NCBI GenBank assembly: GCA_019096155.1
Contig: JAHCVI010000002.1
Location: forward strand, 3,162,001 to 3,226,000
Origin: Staphylotrichum longicolle
Lineage: Eukaryota; Ascomycota; Sordariomycetes; Sordariales; Chaetomiaceae
Direction: 5' to 3'
Length of the DNA: 64,000 nucleotides
This document shows positions 42,374 to 52,675 of this stretch, one piece after another. Each line of letters opens with the position of its first letter. Position 1 is the stretch's first letter. A program made the translations under genes and the position numbers. The notes under the pieces were generated by a model. It had not been told where the DNA came from, did no database searches, and worked only from the letters and a program-made list of their open reading frames with translations.

Positions 42374-43753
42374 TTGGCTGGGACGAGGTCGGGCCCCGGT
42401 AGGCGTTGTGTTGAGAGGCTGTGATACGTCTTGAGACTGAGGCCTGCCCTGCCCTGCCGTGGATTTGAGTTCGCTTCTGCTGCTGTTGCTGTTTGGCTGC
42501 GTTGTGCTCTGCTGGTGGTGCCTGGCATGGGGAAACGCTGCGTTCTGTCTGGCTGGTCTGGTGGTGGCCTCGCGTCGTCGTCGAAGCTTGCGGTTGGAGC
42601 AGCGTGGCTCTTTGTTGCCGAGTAGTCCATAGATGCATTGGATGATGTAGCGTTGGTCAATGCTAAAAGTTGTTGGCTTTGGCTTTTGAGGTGGTGCTCT
42701 CTGCTTCTTGATGTGGTCCTTGTTGTGGCGAACCTATCAGTTTGTGTTCCTCCGTTCAACCTGTCCACCGTTTCACCCAATGTTGAACAACCTTAAAGAC
42801 GTCGTCATCAGTGACATGCTGGACCTTGTGCTTTACCGGGGTGGGAATCAGCTCCTCTCCCTCATTGTCCTGTATGCCACGGTTGGACAAGACAAGATAC
42901 GTCAAGGTTGTGTGTGTCTCCTTCCACACGATATCTTGCACAAAGAGATTGTGCATGCCAAGATGTAAAGATAAAACAGATCAATTGGCCTGTCAACGAT
43001 GCCACGAGTGCCTTTACGCCTTTTCTCTGTGCAGTTCAGACTCCCATTCATCCTCCTCCACCGCCCCCCCCCCCCCAGTCCAATCAGCTGATGGTTTTCA
43101 CAGACAAGGCGAAGCGGAACAGGACGTCACGTCTCTTAATACCCCTGAACTGGTGACACACTGGTTCTAGACAGATTTTTCCCGGCAAGACACATGGAAG
43201 ATTCCTCAAGGATGTGTCAACACACAGGAATATTACTTCTTCGTCACAAACCTGGTTCAGCGAAAGTTTAGAGGGTCCTGTCGGTCCTCGCACCTTGAGG
43301 CTCGTTTTTGGCCGGGGATAGATCACATGTCCAACTGATTGGCTGTTCAGTTTCTTAAGCTTACTGGCAGTTCTTCAGTGAGGTGTGAGTTGGGATTCTC
43401 GGGGCTCAGCAGGCTGCTGGGGTTCTCCCCTGACTCCGGGTGCTGCCCCGGAGGCCGGCCCATGCATCTCTCCTCGCCCCTTGGTCAACACCAACACGCC
43501 TACCGGCTGTCTCTTTCCCGGCCGGTCGTTTCAAGCGTAAAACTCTGAGTTCCGGAAGCCATTCCCAACCCAATACAAGCGCGCCGGTGGCCAAGCGGCG
43601 ACAGTGTACTGTTGTTGTGAAACCCCGTCTCCAGAACCGCAGAGGCTGACTGTTCAATTCCCAGAAACAACCTTCCTCCGACTTTCGTTAACGGAATTTG
43701 GCAGGGAGAAAAAACTACAAAAAAAGGCTGGTTTCAAGCACTGGTTTCAACTA

Positions 43754-43778
43754 CTGGGTTCGAAGCTTGGGAACCCAG
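43754..43778. repeat. perfect inverted repeat (8-bp arms, 9-base loop)
   Basis: CTGGGTTC at 43754-43761 pairs with GAACCCAG at 43771-43778 around a 9-base loop. Just before it, TGGTTTCAA occurs twice (about 43729 and 43743). It lies in non-coding DNA, and no tRNA or terminator context is visible. Confidence 0.7.
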
Positions 43779-45379
43779 AGGGCAATTGGATCTCCCTCCT
43801 GGACAGTCACCCCTCGCTGACCAGCGAGACGGTCCCATCCACAAGCATTCATATCTACACCTGAAAAGTAAGTAAACATCTCCTTCCCCCCCACCCCCCG
43901 GCACCGGCGCTTCAATCCTTTTTTTGAAGTTTTCGAGTTTTATTTCAGGACATTGCCACCCCCTGTACATGTGTTTGTCAATCGTGAAAGCAGGGAAATC
44001 ATGCATCTGCAGCCAACAAACTCAACAGTTCCACTCTACACTGGCGGAGAGATCCCGAATCCGAGAGCGCGAGCGCGAAGACAGGAGGAGGTTCAATCAT
44101 ATGCCTCTTGGCGTTCTTGTCGTCGCCTCGGCATCGTGTGTGGTTGGCAAGGTTATTTCCGCCCGTGACACCACTCCAAGCAAACCCCAAGCCAGATCGA
44201 CCAACACCAGGCCCAGAACGGGTCTGGGGAGCGTCAGGGACGGAAGGCAGAGTGATGCGGTGGCGGGGATCGGGGAGGGGAAGCAGGGGCCTCACCCCAC
44301 AAAATGCGGGCGGCGCTCGCCCACTGGCAGGGGTTGCGGCCCGCTACGACGCAGGGGCCTGATGAACTGCCAGGTTCCCGGTCCTTCCACTTGCATGCTC
44401 TGAATTCCCATCTTGAGTCCAATCCCAAATCAGAAGGGAACTCTCAACGGTTTGGTTGAATGAAAAGTACAGGAGTCGAGAGATTTCTCAACATGGCGTG
44501 AATGCTGATAAAGATCACCAAGGACGCTCTTCCGAGCACAAGGGAAAGTCCACCAGTGAAGGGAGCCTGTTGCAACATCTCAGTTAGATTGGGAAGGAGG
44601 TCGGGAGGGGTGAGGCCGAACAGCTTGCATTGTTGGTCGACGTTCATCAAAGCATGAAGTTTCAACGGCCGACAATTCCTCCGGAAACAAACACCCTTAC
44701 CACTCAATCGAAACTCCCGATGCAACGCTAGGTGAGGTACCTTCCACTGTACTTCCTGTGTGCTGCACATGATGCAGGTCCCACTCCAGCAGTATCTCCT
44801 ACCAAGAGTCCAAGACCATCTGGATGACTCGGCCATGTCGACTTGGAGATACACCCAAACAAAGATGAATAGGGGTCTTCTCAGAGACAATATGAGACCT
44901 GATGAGTCGCACAGCTCATGGCACGGGAGAGGCTGGGCTTTCGGGGAACACAAAAACTTCCATGTTTCGGGCGGAGCAACCTGAACTGGGTGCTGGGCCG
45001 AGGCTCCTTCCCCGTGAACAATCATATGCAACGTCCCACTTCCCCGGATTCGATGCTCACTTCCCAGAGATCCCCGTGGCGCTCGATCTGGGAGGGACGA
45101 TGGTCTAGGAACAGGGGAGTCTGCCCCAACCACATCCACCCGGACCACCCCCCAGCCAAACGTTGCCCTTCAATGTCCCCCCTGGGCCAATGGCTGCCGC
45201 TCTTGCCGTTCCTGCGTCCGCTGCCCTAACCCACCCTCATCAAGGCACGATGAACTCCATGTCTCCACCCATCCCTCCTCGCCCCGGAGGTTGACTGTGC
45301 TTCCCTGGCGTGCCATGGCATGGCACGGCATGCAGTGGCAAAGCCTCATGCCCAGCTTCCAAGCAACTGCCATGCCACC

Positions 45380-45388
45380 ATAAAAAGG
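45380..45388 (+). promoter_or_regulatory. TATA-like box of the CFEM gene
   Basis: ATAAAAAGG lies 146 bases before the start codon and is followed by CT-rich and CA-rich leader sequence. The spacing matches that at the cerato-platanin gene. Confidence 0.45.
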
Positions 45389-45525
45389 CCCTCCCACCTC
45401 CGCAACTGGGTACCCGCCTCCTCCTCTCTTTCTCCTCTCCATCACACTCGTTACGTGACCAGGCCGAACCACAGACACTCGTTGCTTTCCAACACGTCCA
45501 ACCCCCCCACATCACTCCAATCAAA

Positions 45526-46176
45526 ATGAAGTACACCGCCGCCCTCGTCGCCCTGGCCGCCGCCACCGTCTCGGCCCAGGACATCTCGGTCTTCCCCGAG
45601 TGCTCGCTCCCGTGCATCATCACGGCCGTCGGCACCACGTCGTGCGCCGCCACCGACTTTGCCTGCGTCTGCAAGAACATGGAGGCCGTCAAGACCGCCG
45701 CCACCCCCTGCGTCGTCGACAAGTGCGGCCTCGACAAGGCCCTGAGTGCGTTCCCCCTCCCACCGCCCACCCCTTTGATCCTCTCAAACTAACCCCCATG
45801 TCCACGTACAACAGACGAGGTCCTCCCGGCCACCGAGAAGTTCTGCGCCGACGTCGGCACCGGCGGCGGCGCCGGCAGCTCCAGCTCCAGCAGCAGCGGC
45901 CCCGACGCCCCGACCGCCACCGTCACCACCTCGGCTGCCCCCGAGCCGACGGGCGGCGACGACGGCGAGGACGACGGTGACGACGACGACAACGAGACGC
46001 CGAGCGCCACCGGGTCCTCCATCGGGTCCATCATCACCCAGGCCCCCTCGGGCAGCTCGATCCCCTCGGCCAAGCCGCCCAAGCCGACCAGCTCGGTGCA
46101 CACGGCCGGCGCGCCCGCCGCCGCCGTCGTTGGCGGGTGGGCGGCGGTGCTGCTGGGCGCTGTGGCTGCGCTCTAA
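45526..46176 (+). CDS. CFEM-domain GPI-anchored secreted protein
   Basis: Two exons, 45526-45745 and 45815-46176 (193 aa), with a 69-bp intron; the join gives LDKALNEVLPATEKFC. Residues 1-18 are a signal peptide. The CFEM domain has all eight cysteines (26, 30, 40, 47, 49, 62, 67, 84). Asp44 sits at the position that coordinates heme iron in characterised CFEM proteins. A Ser/Thr/Asp-rich linker with an acidic run (DDGEDDGDDDD) follows. The C-terminus ends in a hydrophobic tail (about 176-193) preceded by small residues, fitting a GPI-anchor signal. It is therefore probably on the plasma membrane or cell wall. Roles in the family range from heme uptake to host interaction; none can be chosen here. 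Confidence 0.92.
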
Positions 46177-46635
46177 GCGAGGTGGACACGGTTTCGTGGA
46201 ATGTGGGAGCTGAGGCGTGTTGGCTCCTGGAAGGGGGTATCAAAAAGTCTCGCTCTTGACGGGGTGAAAAGCTGGGTGGGGGGTAGTTACTGGGAAGAAG
46301 ATTATTGTATGCCGCCCGCGTCGAGAGGCTGTATGTAGTGGATTTAATGGTGTAATGAATGGATATGGCTTCCTGTGTACCATTTCGTGGTTATCATTCG
46401 GGGATGGGATGGTGCTTGTCGAGTGACTCACGCTTGCTAATCTCGATGCTCGGAGTATCCCCTCTGCCAACCGCGGAAAGGGAGGTCTCATGCTTTTCAC
46501 AGTTTCAAAAGCCAACAGAAAACTGCCGGCCGTCTTATACAAGATTTATTGCAGGGTATCAAGTTCCATCCATGCCAAACATCCAGAACACCATCTCCTT
46601 CTCATCACAGATTAACATACAGCTTCCCATATTCC
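46177..46635. other. intergenic: convergent 3' ends of CFEM and NAD kinase genes
   Basis: 459 bases between two convergent genes. It should hold both 3' UTRs. No coding or structured element seen. Confidence 0.5.
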
Positions 46636-48066
46636 TTACGGCTCCTCAACCGGTTCCCCAAACGGATAATTGAACTTCAGCAGCCCATTCAGCCCGCCAA
46701 CCCACGAATCGTCGTCCTCTGCAATCCCTTGGGGCCCATCCCCACCTCTCGTCGATGACGCCCTGATCACGCAGGGCACACCGCCGCGCCAGCCATCGAC
46801 ACCCTTCTCCAACCGCTCCCCCTCCACCCGCACCTCCATGCCGATGGTCACGCCGACCCTCCTCTTCCCGTCGATGCTGACCGGCAGCTCCCGCCCTCTG
46901 TTCCGCTTGCTCAGTTTCAGCACGACTTTGGTGTGCAGCGGGAGGACGAGCGGGCGGAAGCTCAGGCTGCGCGGGCTGATGGGGGTGATGAGCAGCGACT
47001 TGACGAGCGGGTGGACGATGGAGCCGCCCGCGCTGAGGGAGTAGGCGGTGGAGCCCGTGGGCGTGCTGATCAGGATGCCGTCGGCGACGGCCTCGGTGAG
47101 GAAGTGCCCGTTGACAAAAATGTCGATGATGGCCAGGTGCGGGTGGGAGCCACGGTCGATCGAGACTTCGTTGATGGCGTGGAGGTAAGGGGGTGTCATC
47201 AAGCTGCTCGGGGTGTGGTTGAGGGTAGGGTGGGCTGTGGCGGGGCCGAGGTCTGGTTCGGCTTCGGAGGTGGGGAGGAGCTGCTCGTTGATGTTGCGGC
47301 CTTCGCTGTCGTAGATGCCGACGCGCAGGCGGTTGCGCAGGAGGATCTTGGAGGTGCGGCCGGGGCCCATGCATTGGCCGTTGCCGCGGATGTCTTCCCA
47401 GGCGTCGAGGGGGGTGAAGTCGGGGTTGTGGCTCGACTGCACGCCTGCTACGGCTGCGCGGGTGTGGGGGTCGACGAGATCTTCGACGGTCACGGAGCAG
47501 CCGCTCATGTAGCATTCCCTCCATGCTCGCTTGTACTCGCCAAACTTCCACTCCCCCAAGAAACCCAAGGTGCCCATGCTGAAGGACAGGATTGGAGGCA
47601 CGCTGTTGTGCATGGAAAACAGGCTCGCTGCCCGTAGAATCGTGCCGTCGCCGCCCATGGTCGTGACGAGGTCGATCTTTTTCGCAAACTGTGTCGGGGC
47701 ATTGCTCGGCTCGGTCGTGTAGATGGGGAACGGCAGGGTCTCGTGAATGTCCTTGGCGATGTGACTCTCGAAGACGAGGTTGAGGCCCGGGTAGTTGTTG
47801 TAGATGTGCTTGGCAAACTCGACGGCCTTGACGGTGACCCGGGGCGCGTGCAGCTTGGGCATGAGCAGGACGTTTCGCGGCGGCTGGGGCCAGTGGAGCG
47901 ACAACAGCGATGAGGTCTTCGTCTGCTGGTAGTGTGGCACGGTGCGGTCCGGGAGAGCGGCGACGTCGAGGATCTTCCTGTGGGCGGCCGAGACGGAGAA
48001 CAGGCGATGGGCTCCAGCTGCTTGCCTTCCTCCAGGCCCCAGACAGCTGCGTCGCAGAGCAGCCAT
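46636..48066 (-). CDS. pos5: mitochondrial NAD(H) kinase, POS5-like
   Basis: A single-exon frame of 476 aa from ATG 48066. The frame is open further upstream, but MAALRRSCLGPGGRQAAGAH starts a typical Arg/Ala/Ser-rich mitochondrial presequence ending near FSVSAAHRKI. The NAD kinase fold shows TTMGGDGTILRA near residue 137 (GGDG phosphate-binding motif), NEVSIDRG near 298 and STPTGSTAYSLSAGG near 333. The last is the second signature of the family. These enzymes phosphorylate NAD(H) to NADP(H) with ATP. A matrix location would make it a source of mitochondrial NADPH. The insert between 230 and 290 (NINEQLLPTSEAEPD) is variable sequence. Start choice is the main uncertainty. Confidence 0.92.
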   Translation of the reverse strand: MAALRRSCLGPGGRQAAGAHRLFSVSAAHRKILDVAALPDRTVPHYQQTKTSSLLSLHWPQPPRNVLLMPKLHAPRVTVKAVEFAKHIYNNYPGLNLVFESHIAKDIHETLPFPIYTTEPSNAPTQFAKKIDLVTTMGGDGTILRAASLFSMHNSVPPILSFSMGTLGFLGEWKFGEYKRAWRECYMSGCSVTVEDLVDPHTRAAVAGVQSSHNPDFTPLDAWEDIRGNGQCMGPGRTSKILLRNRLRVGIYDSEGRNINEQLLPTSEAEPDLGPATAHPTLNHTPSSLMTPPYLHAINEVSIDRGSHPHLAIIDIFVNGHFLTEAVADGILISTPTGSTAYSLSAGGSIVHPLVKSLLITPISPRSLSFRPLVLPLHTKVVLKLSKRNRGRELPVSIDGKRRVGVTIGMEVRVEGERLEKGVDGWRGGVPCVIRASSTRGGDGPQGIAEDDDSWVGGLNGLLKFNYPFGEPVEEP

Positions 48067-49214
48067 GGTGAAGGGTTTCAAGGCCCTTGATGTAACGATA
48101 CGGGAGTGGCGATTCCGAGCCAGAAATGACGGCCCTGACATGCCAACATTGTCGGTAGTCAAAGCCTGTCTCTTCGGTGGTGACTTCGGCAGAGTGGTGA
48201 AGCTTCTGGGTGCAGTGTGTCGCGATGACCCAGCTGGATGCTCTAGGCGATTGTTGGTGGATCACGGGCAGCTTGGATGAAAGCTCCAAACGGTGCCAAG
48301 ATCCTTGGAGGGTCGGTCTGAGCTGCAGTCGTGACAGCCGAAGGTACCCACGCTGGGAGACTGAAAGGCCAATGGGAGCGCATTGAATTGCAACACAATC
48401 CGCTCAACCCGGAAGGCCGGGGCTCTGCAATGGCCTGTGCCCAGCACCTAAGGCCCGCCAAGCCCATGGCCGGAACCGGGCTTTTGTGTTGTTCCAGCAA
48501 ACTGATCCACCCGTGTGGGTCGGTGCCCGTCACCGTGCTTGTGCAAGGCCGCGGTGCTCGGGACTTGAGGCGGTGGTGGTGGGGCAGCTGCAAGGGTGCA
48601 ACTGAGCTTACTGAAGGGACCCATTCACAGCGTCCCACATGCATCGCATCAGCCCCGTATCACCTCCGAAAGACTGGACAAGCTTCCCAACGCACATGCC
48701 CATCTGATCTGCCTGCATCGGCACTGTTGTTGTGTGCTGCGGGCCCTTGTCGGCCGTGCTGTCACTCACGATGTTTCCTCGAAGCAGCTGTGCCACACAA
48801 AACGCCTGTTGGGCTGTCTGTTGCGCCTAACTACCTTACTGCTGAACGTTTAGTTGACTGTTGCACTGGGCTGGAGTCTGGAACAGGCTCCCCTCCTCGA
48901 CACCCCTGGAACTGGCGGATAAGCCTGCAGCAACAGCTCAGCCTGCGCCCACGGCTGCCTGCCTTGCGGTCAACCTCTCTTCCTTTGCCTTGCCCTGCCG
49001 AACCTGCACAGAGCCAGGTCAGCTTAGGCTTTGCATCGTTACCTATTTGTCTCCTCCAAGTCCGAGTATTTCCTTGTTTCCCCTCCCCGCCGCCCGCCGC
49101 CCGCCGCCCGCCGCTCTCTCTGCCTGTGCATCCATCCCGCAGATCTCGATCTCGACCCGGTATCTTGGCACCGTTCGGTGCTGAGCTGCGTCATCCCACC
49201 CGCGCCGATTCAAC
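48067..49214. other. intergenic: divergent promoters of NAD kinase and acyltransferase
   Basis: 1.15 kb between divergent genes. A (CCGCCCG)-type microsatellite lies at 49088-49114, inside the probable acyltransferase leader. Open frames here lack recognisable domains. Confidence 0.45.
49088..49114 (+). repeat. CCGCCCG-type microsatellite
   Basis: Four CCGCCCG-like 7-bp units in a row, about 100 bases before the acyltransferase start codon. Confidence 0.75.
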
Positions 49215-50648
49215 ATGGCGGTCGCCGAAGCCAAGTCGACCGCTGCAGTGCCGACTCCGACTGCCCACCCCTCTGGACGGGAGAAGCATGGCTCGGCAGT
49301 GCAGGTGCTCCGGACCGTCAGCTTTGCGACATACTTCCTGACATGTGCCATCGCGTATGTGCTCGTCCAACTTTACCCCGCGGTGCCGCTATCTCCTGCC
49401 TCAAAAGGTGCCAAAAGATGTAACGAGGAGCTAACACGGCACTGCCATGGCAGGATCCACGCGACCCAACTCATCGGCGGCCCCCTCTACTGGATCAACC
49501 GCGAGCTTTACTATGCCTACATGTCCCTCACGAAGCAGTCGTTCGGCTTGCTTATCACCACCATGACCAACTGGTGGGGCCCGACCACAATACGCATCAG
49601 CGGCGATGCCTCGGTGGCAGACCAGATCCGGAAGACGGAGGATGGCCTCGTGGAATTCTCGTTCCCTGAGCGCATGGTCATGATTGCCAACCACCAGGTG
49701 TGTCCCTCCCCTTGCAGATGGGGTTGGTTGGGGGTTGCTGCAGGTTCAGGGACTGACATGTGCTGCAGATCTACACGGATTGGCTCTATCTTTGGTGGGT
49801 CGGCTATGCGAATACGCCCAAGATGCACGGCTCGCTCTACATCATCCTGAAGGAGTCGCTCAAGTACATCCCCATCGTCGGCCCCGGCATGATGTTTTAC
49901 GGCTTCATCTTCATGTCCCGCAAAATGGCTGTCGACCAGCCCCGGCTGGCCCATCGCCTCGGCAAGCTCAAGACACGGCACACAGCTCCCGACGGGAAGA
50001 AGTATCTCGACCCCATGTGGCTGCTCTTGTTCCCCGAGGGGACAAACGCCTCTCAAAATGGCCGCAACAAGTCAGCAAAGTGGGCCGAGAAGATTGGCGT
50101 CAAGGACCCGGAGCATATGCTGCTCCCGCGCAGCACCGGCACCTACTTCTGCCTCAATGAGCTCAAGGGCACCGTGGACTATGTCTATGATTGCACCGTC
50201 GCCTACGAAGGCGTTCCGTATGTCGTCTTTCAGCCGAACCTCGAATCCAACCGCTAACAGACGTCACAGTCGCGGCAAGTTCGGCGAGAGAATCTTTACG
50301 CTCGCCGGGACCTACATCAAGGGGCAGCCGCCCAAGTCGGTCAACTTCTACTGGCGCCGCTTCCGCGTCGACGACATCCCGCTCAGCAACCAAGAGGAGT
50401 TTGACCTCTGGCTGCGTGAGCGGTGGTACGAGAAGGATGCTCTCATGGAGCAATACGTCACCACCGGCCGCTTCCCCGCCAGCCCTGCCGACGCCGTCAC
50501 CAAGGGCCAGGAGCCTTTCCTCGAGACCGAAGTGCGGACCCGGTATCCTTGGGAGTTCCTTCAGATCTTCAGTGTTCTCGGCGTCTTCGGTTTGCTCGTC
50601 AACTTTCTCCTCAAGACCTGGAACCGCTTTCTTTCGGTATTTTCCTGA
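49215..50648 (+). CDS. AGPAT/lysophospholipid acyltransferase-like membrane protein
   Basis: Four exons: 49215-49354, 49454-49697, 49769-50217 and 50270-50648 (403 aa), with introns of 99, 71 and 52 bp, all GT-AG. Joins restore CAIAIHATQLIGG, MIANHQIYTDWLYLWW and YEGVPRGKFGER. The catalytic HX4D motif is NHQIYTD (near residue 127), and the glycerophosphate-binding block is LFPEGTNAS (near 216). A hydrophobic stretch near residues 33-50 and another at the C-terminus (ILGVFGLLVNFLL type, about 378-395) suggest anchoring in a membrane. Length and layout fit the LCLAT/AGPAT5 and yeast Cst26 group, which attach acyl chains to lysophospholipids. The exact acceptor is not predictable. Confidence 0.88.
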
Positions 50649-52557
50649 GCTTTGGCGTTTTTGGACGAGATACCCCTTTTTCACTATTATCTCAGCTCAC
50701 ACGGCTCACGCACGGACCAAATGCGCGGGTTGTATGCAACTCATGATACGGAGCGGGCGCGGTAGATTGGCGTTTCAACGTTTGGACAAACGAGACTGAG
50801 TTTGGTTGGCGTGCTAGACTCTTGGAGACGGTTTCTTGCAATGGCCGAGAGGATACCACTGGACTTGCATGCGGTGCTTTCGGTTTCGGCGTTATCTCTG
50901 GCGGTTGCTACGACACGAAGAGGGACCGAGTTGGGGGGGGCAACTCACATATCTTTTTTGAGCAGTGCTTTTCTTGATAGTTTTTTAAGTTTTTGCATCA
51001 CCCACGACCCCAACTCTACTCTCCGGGCACCGCCATGTTCTGACCACTCCCCGGCCTCGGATCAAAGAGGCAGGTTAACGCGATGGGCGAGACCTGGCAA
51101 CCCTAGTATGACCCATTGGCAAATCTGAAAAGGTCTTGGGAAGCGGTGTAAGTTGCAAGATGCCGAGGACGATGCCTGGCTGGGCGAAACCCGCCAAAAC
51201 ATCGACACACTGGCTCGCCGTCCAGGGTACCACAACCGTGTTTCCGCATACCAAACACGAGCCGCGCCCTTCCCATGCCACAGGTTAACAGGCTGCGTGC
51301 ATGAACCTAACATGACGCCGTCTGGGGAACAGTGGAGACGGATAAAAGGGGCCAGGACCCGATTGGTCCCAGCAACTGCACCAGGTCATATGCCCCTTGA
51401 GAGTGTTTACTCCGACCTCCTTTCCGTGCCGAGCGGGGGCTTCTCTGCCATCGGAGAGGTGCTCACCGTACCGAGCCGGAATTGTTTACGCCCTTGACTC
51501 CGGTATCGATCCGGCCAGCGGCCTGTTTCCGAGGACATTGCCGGCTGCCCACCTGGCTCCAGCTCTGCTTTCCCTGCTGCCGGCAAGGGTCCAGAACGCT
51601 TCATTCACACAAGACTTTACAAGGATACAGTGGTGGAACTGGCAGGTTTTGGACCGCTTCTGACCGCCGGAGGCTAGAACGGCTTGGCTCCGGTTACTGT
51701 CTTCCATTCTCTATTCCCGGGCCAGTCCCCACAGGCTAATCAGACCAAAACACCTCCAGTGACTGTGACTTGTTTCCTCTGAGGTCCCTCTGGGAGGTTG
51801 GGACATTTCTGGCTCGTTTGCCCGCCATCGTGAGCTTCATACAACTTTTCCTGGCGATGGGGGAAGATTGGATATCCGCCCTCGTCGATAACTGCCGGAA
51901 CGGGGGTAGGAGGAGTCTCTTGACCCACATCGCCGATGTCACCGGAGGGCCATCGGACCCCTCCGGCCGGCGCTACGGGCCGTCATCGGAGACGAATGAC
52001 GCTCAGATCCATGAGAAACACGAAGGTGTTCCCAGAAGGGTAGGAAATCGAGGACCGGCCAAACAACGGCCGCCAATCATGGCGCCGGTACCTTGTGAAC
52101 ACACTGCCCCGGAGCTTTTGCCAGTGTCCAGAGTTAACACTTACAGAGACTTCAACCACGGCTGCTCTGGTCTGGACTCGGCAGATGATGTTAGGCAGAA
52201 ACACGGCTCGCTCAACAATGCAGAATGGGGCGAAAGGAGACCCGAAAATGCTACAATTTGCATGCTTATTGGTACTTGCCAAGTCAGAAACCCTGCTTCC
52301 GCAGCCAGACCGGAGTCACAGCTTGTCAATGATGTGGGCTTAAGCAGGGGTTGGGAGCGAGCGGACAGACCGTTCGGTGCTAAGAGATGGCCTTAAAAGA
52401 GAACCGAGGTCCCAATCCTCTATCCCCGCCATAGGGCTGTCGTACATCACAACGAACCCATTGCCCCTAAATCAAGCTATTTGGCGTTCTCCACGTACTA
52501 CTTGCATCAGATGGTATTCACTCGTTTGTGTACAGCCCAAGTCCAGCCCCCTCCACC
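50649..52557. other. intergenic before the MFS transporter
   Basis: 1.9 kb between plus-strand genes. Frames of 60-208 codons are present on both strands without recognisable domains. The right end is the MFS promoter and leader, part of which is duplicated across the start codon (see 52533-52675). Confidence 0.4.
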
Positions 52558-52675
52558 ATGCCACAGTCGTCTGTTGTCGAAAAGAACGAAAAGGGGTGTG
52601 CATTCGTTTCTGTCCAGTCAAGCCCAGTCTCCCCCACCATGCCGCCGGATACCTTTACCGAGAAGGACGAGAAGG
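52533..52675 (+). repeat. tandem duplication spanning the MFS start codon
   Basis: Two diverged copies of about 62 bases: 52533-52594 and 52614-52675. Each has a CCAAGTCC/CAAGCCC stretch, a C-rich run, CCACCATGCC and, 25-30 bases later, a GAAAAGAACGAAAAGG-like segment. The two ATGs (52558 and 52639) are in the same frame, 27 codons apart. Confidence 0.7.

Larger units (their letters stand above)
42374..45525. other. intergenic, 3.1 kb, upstream of the CFEM gene
   Basis: Contains a 13-C run at 43064-43076, a perfect hairpin at 43754-43778, and an unexplained minus-strand frame at 44444-45148. The last 150 bases are the CFEM promoter with a TATA-like motif and a CT/CA-rich leader. A tRNA-like stretch near 43580-43675 does not fold as a tRNA. 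Confidence 0.45.

Noticed and set aside
43566..43675. tRNA-like stretch (GTGGCCAAGCGGC ... GTTCAATTCCC)
   Set aside because: The D-arm-like and T-loop-like pieces are present, but no acceptor stem pairs, the T stem fails and there is no plausible anticodon arm.
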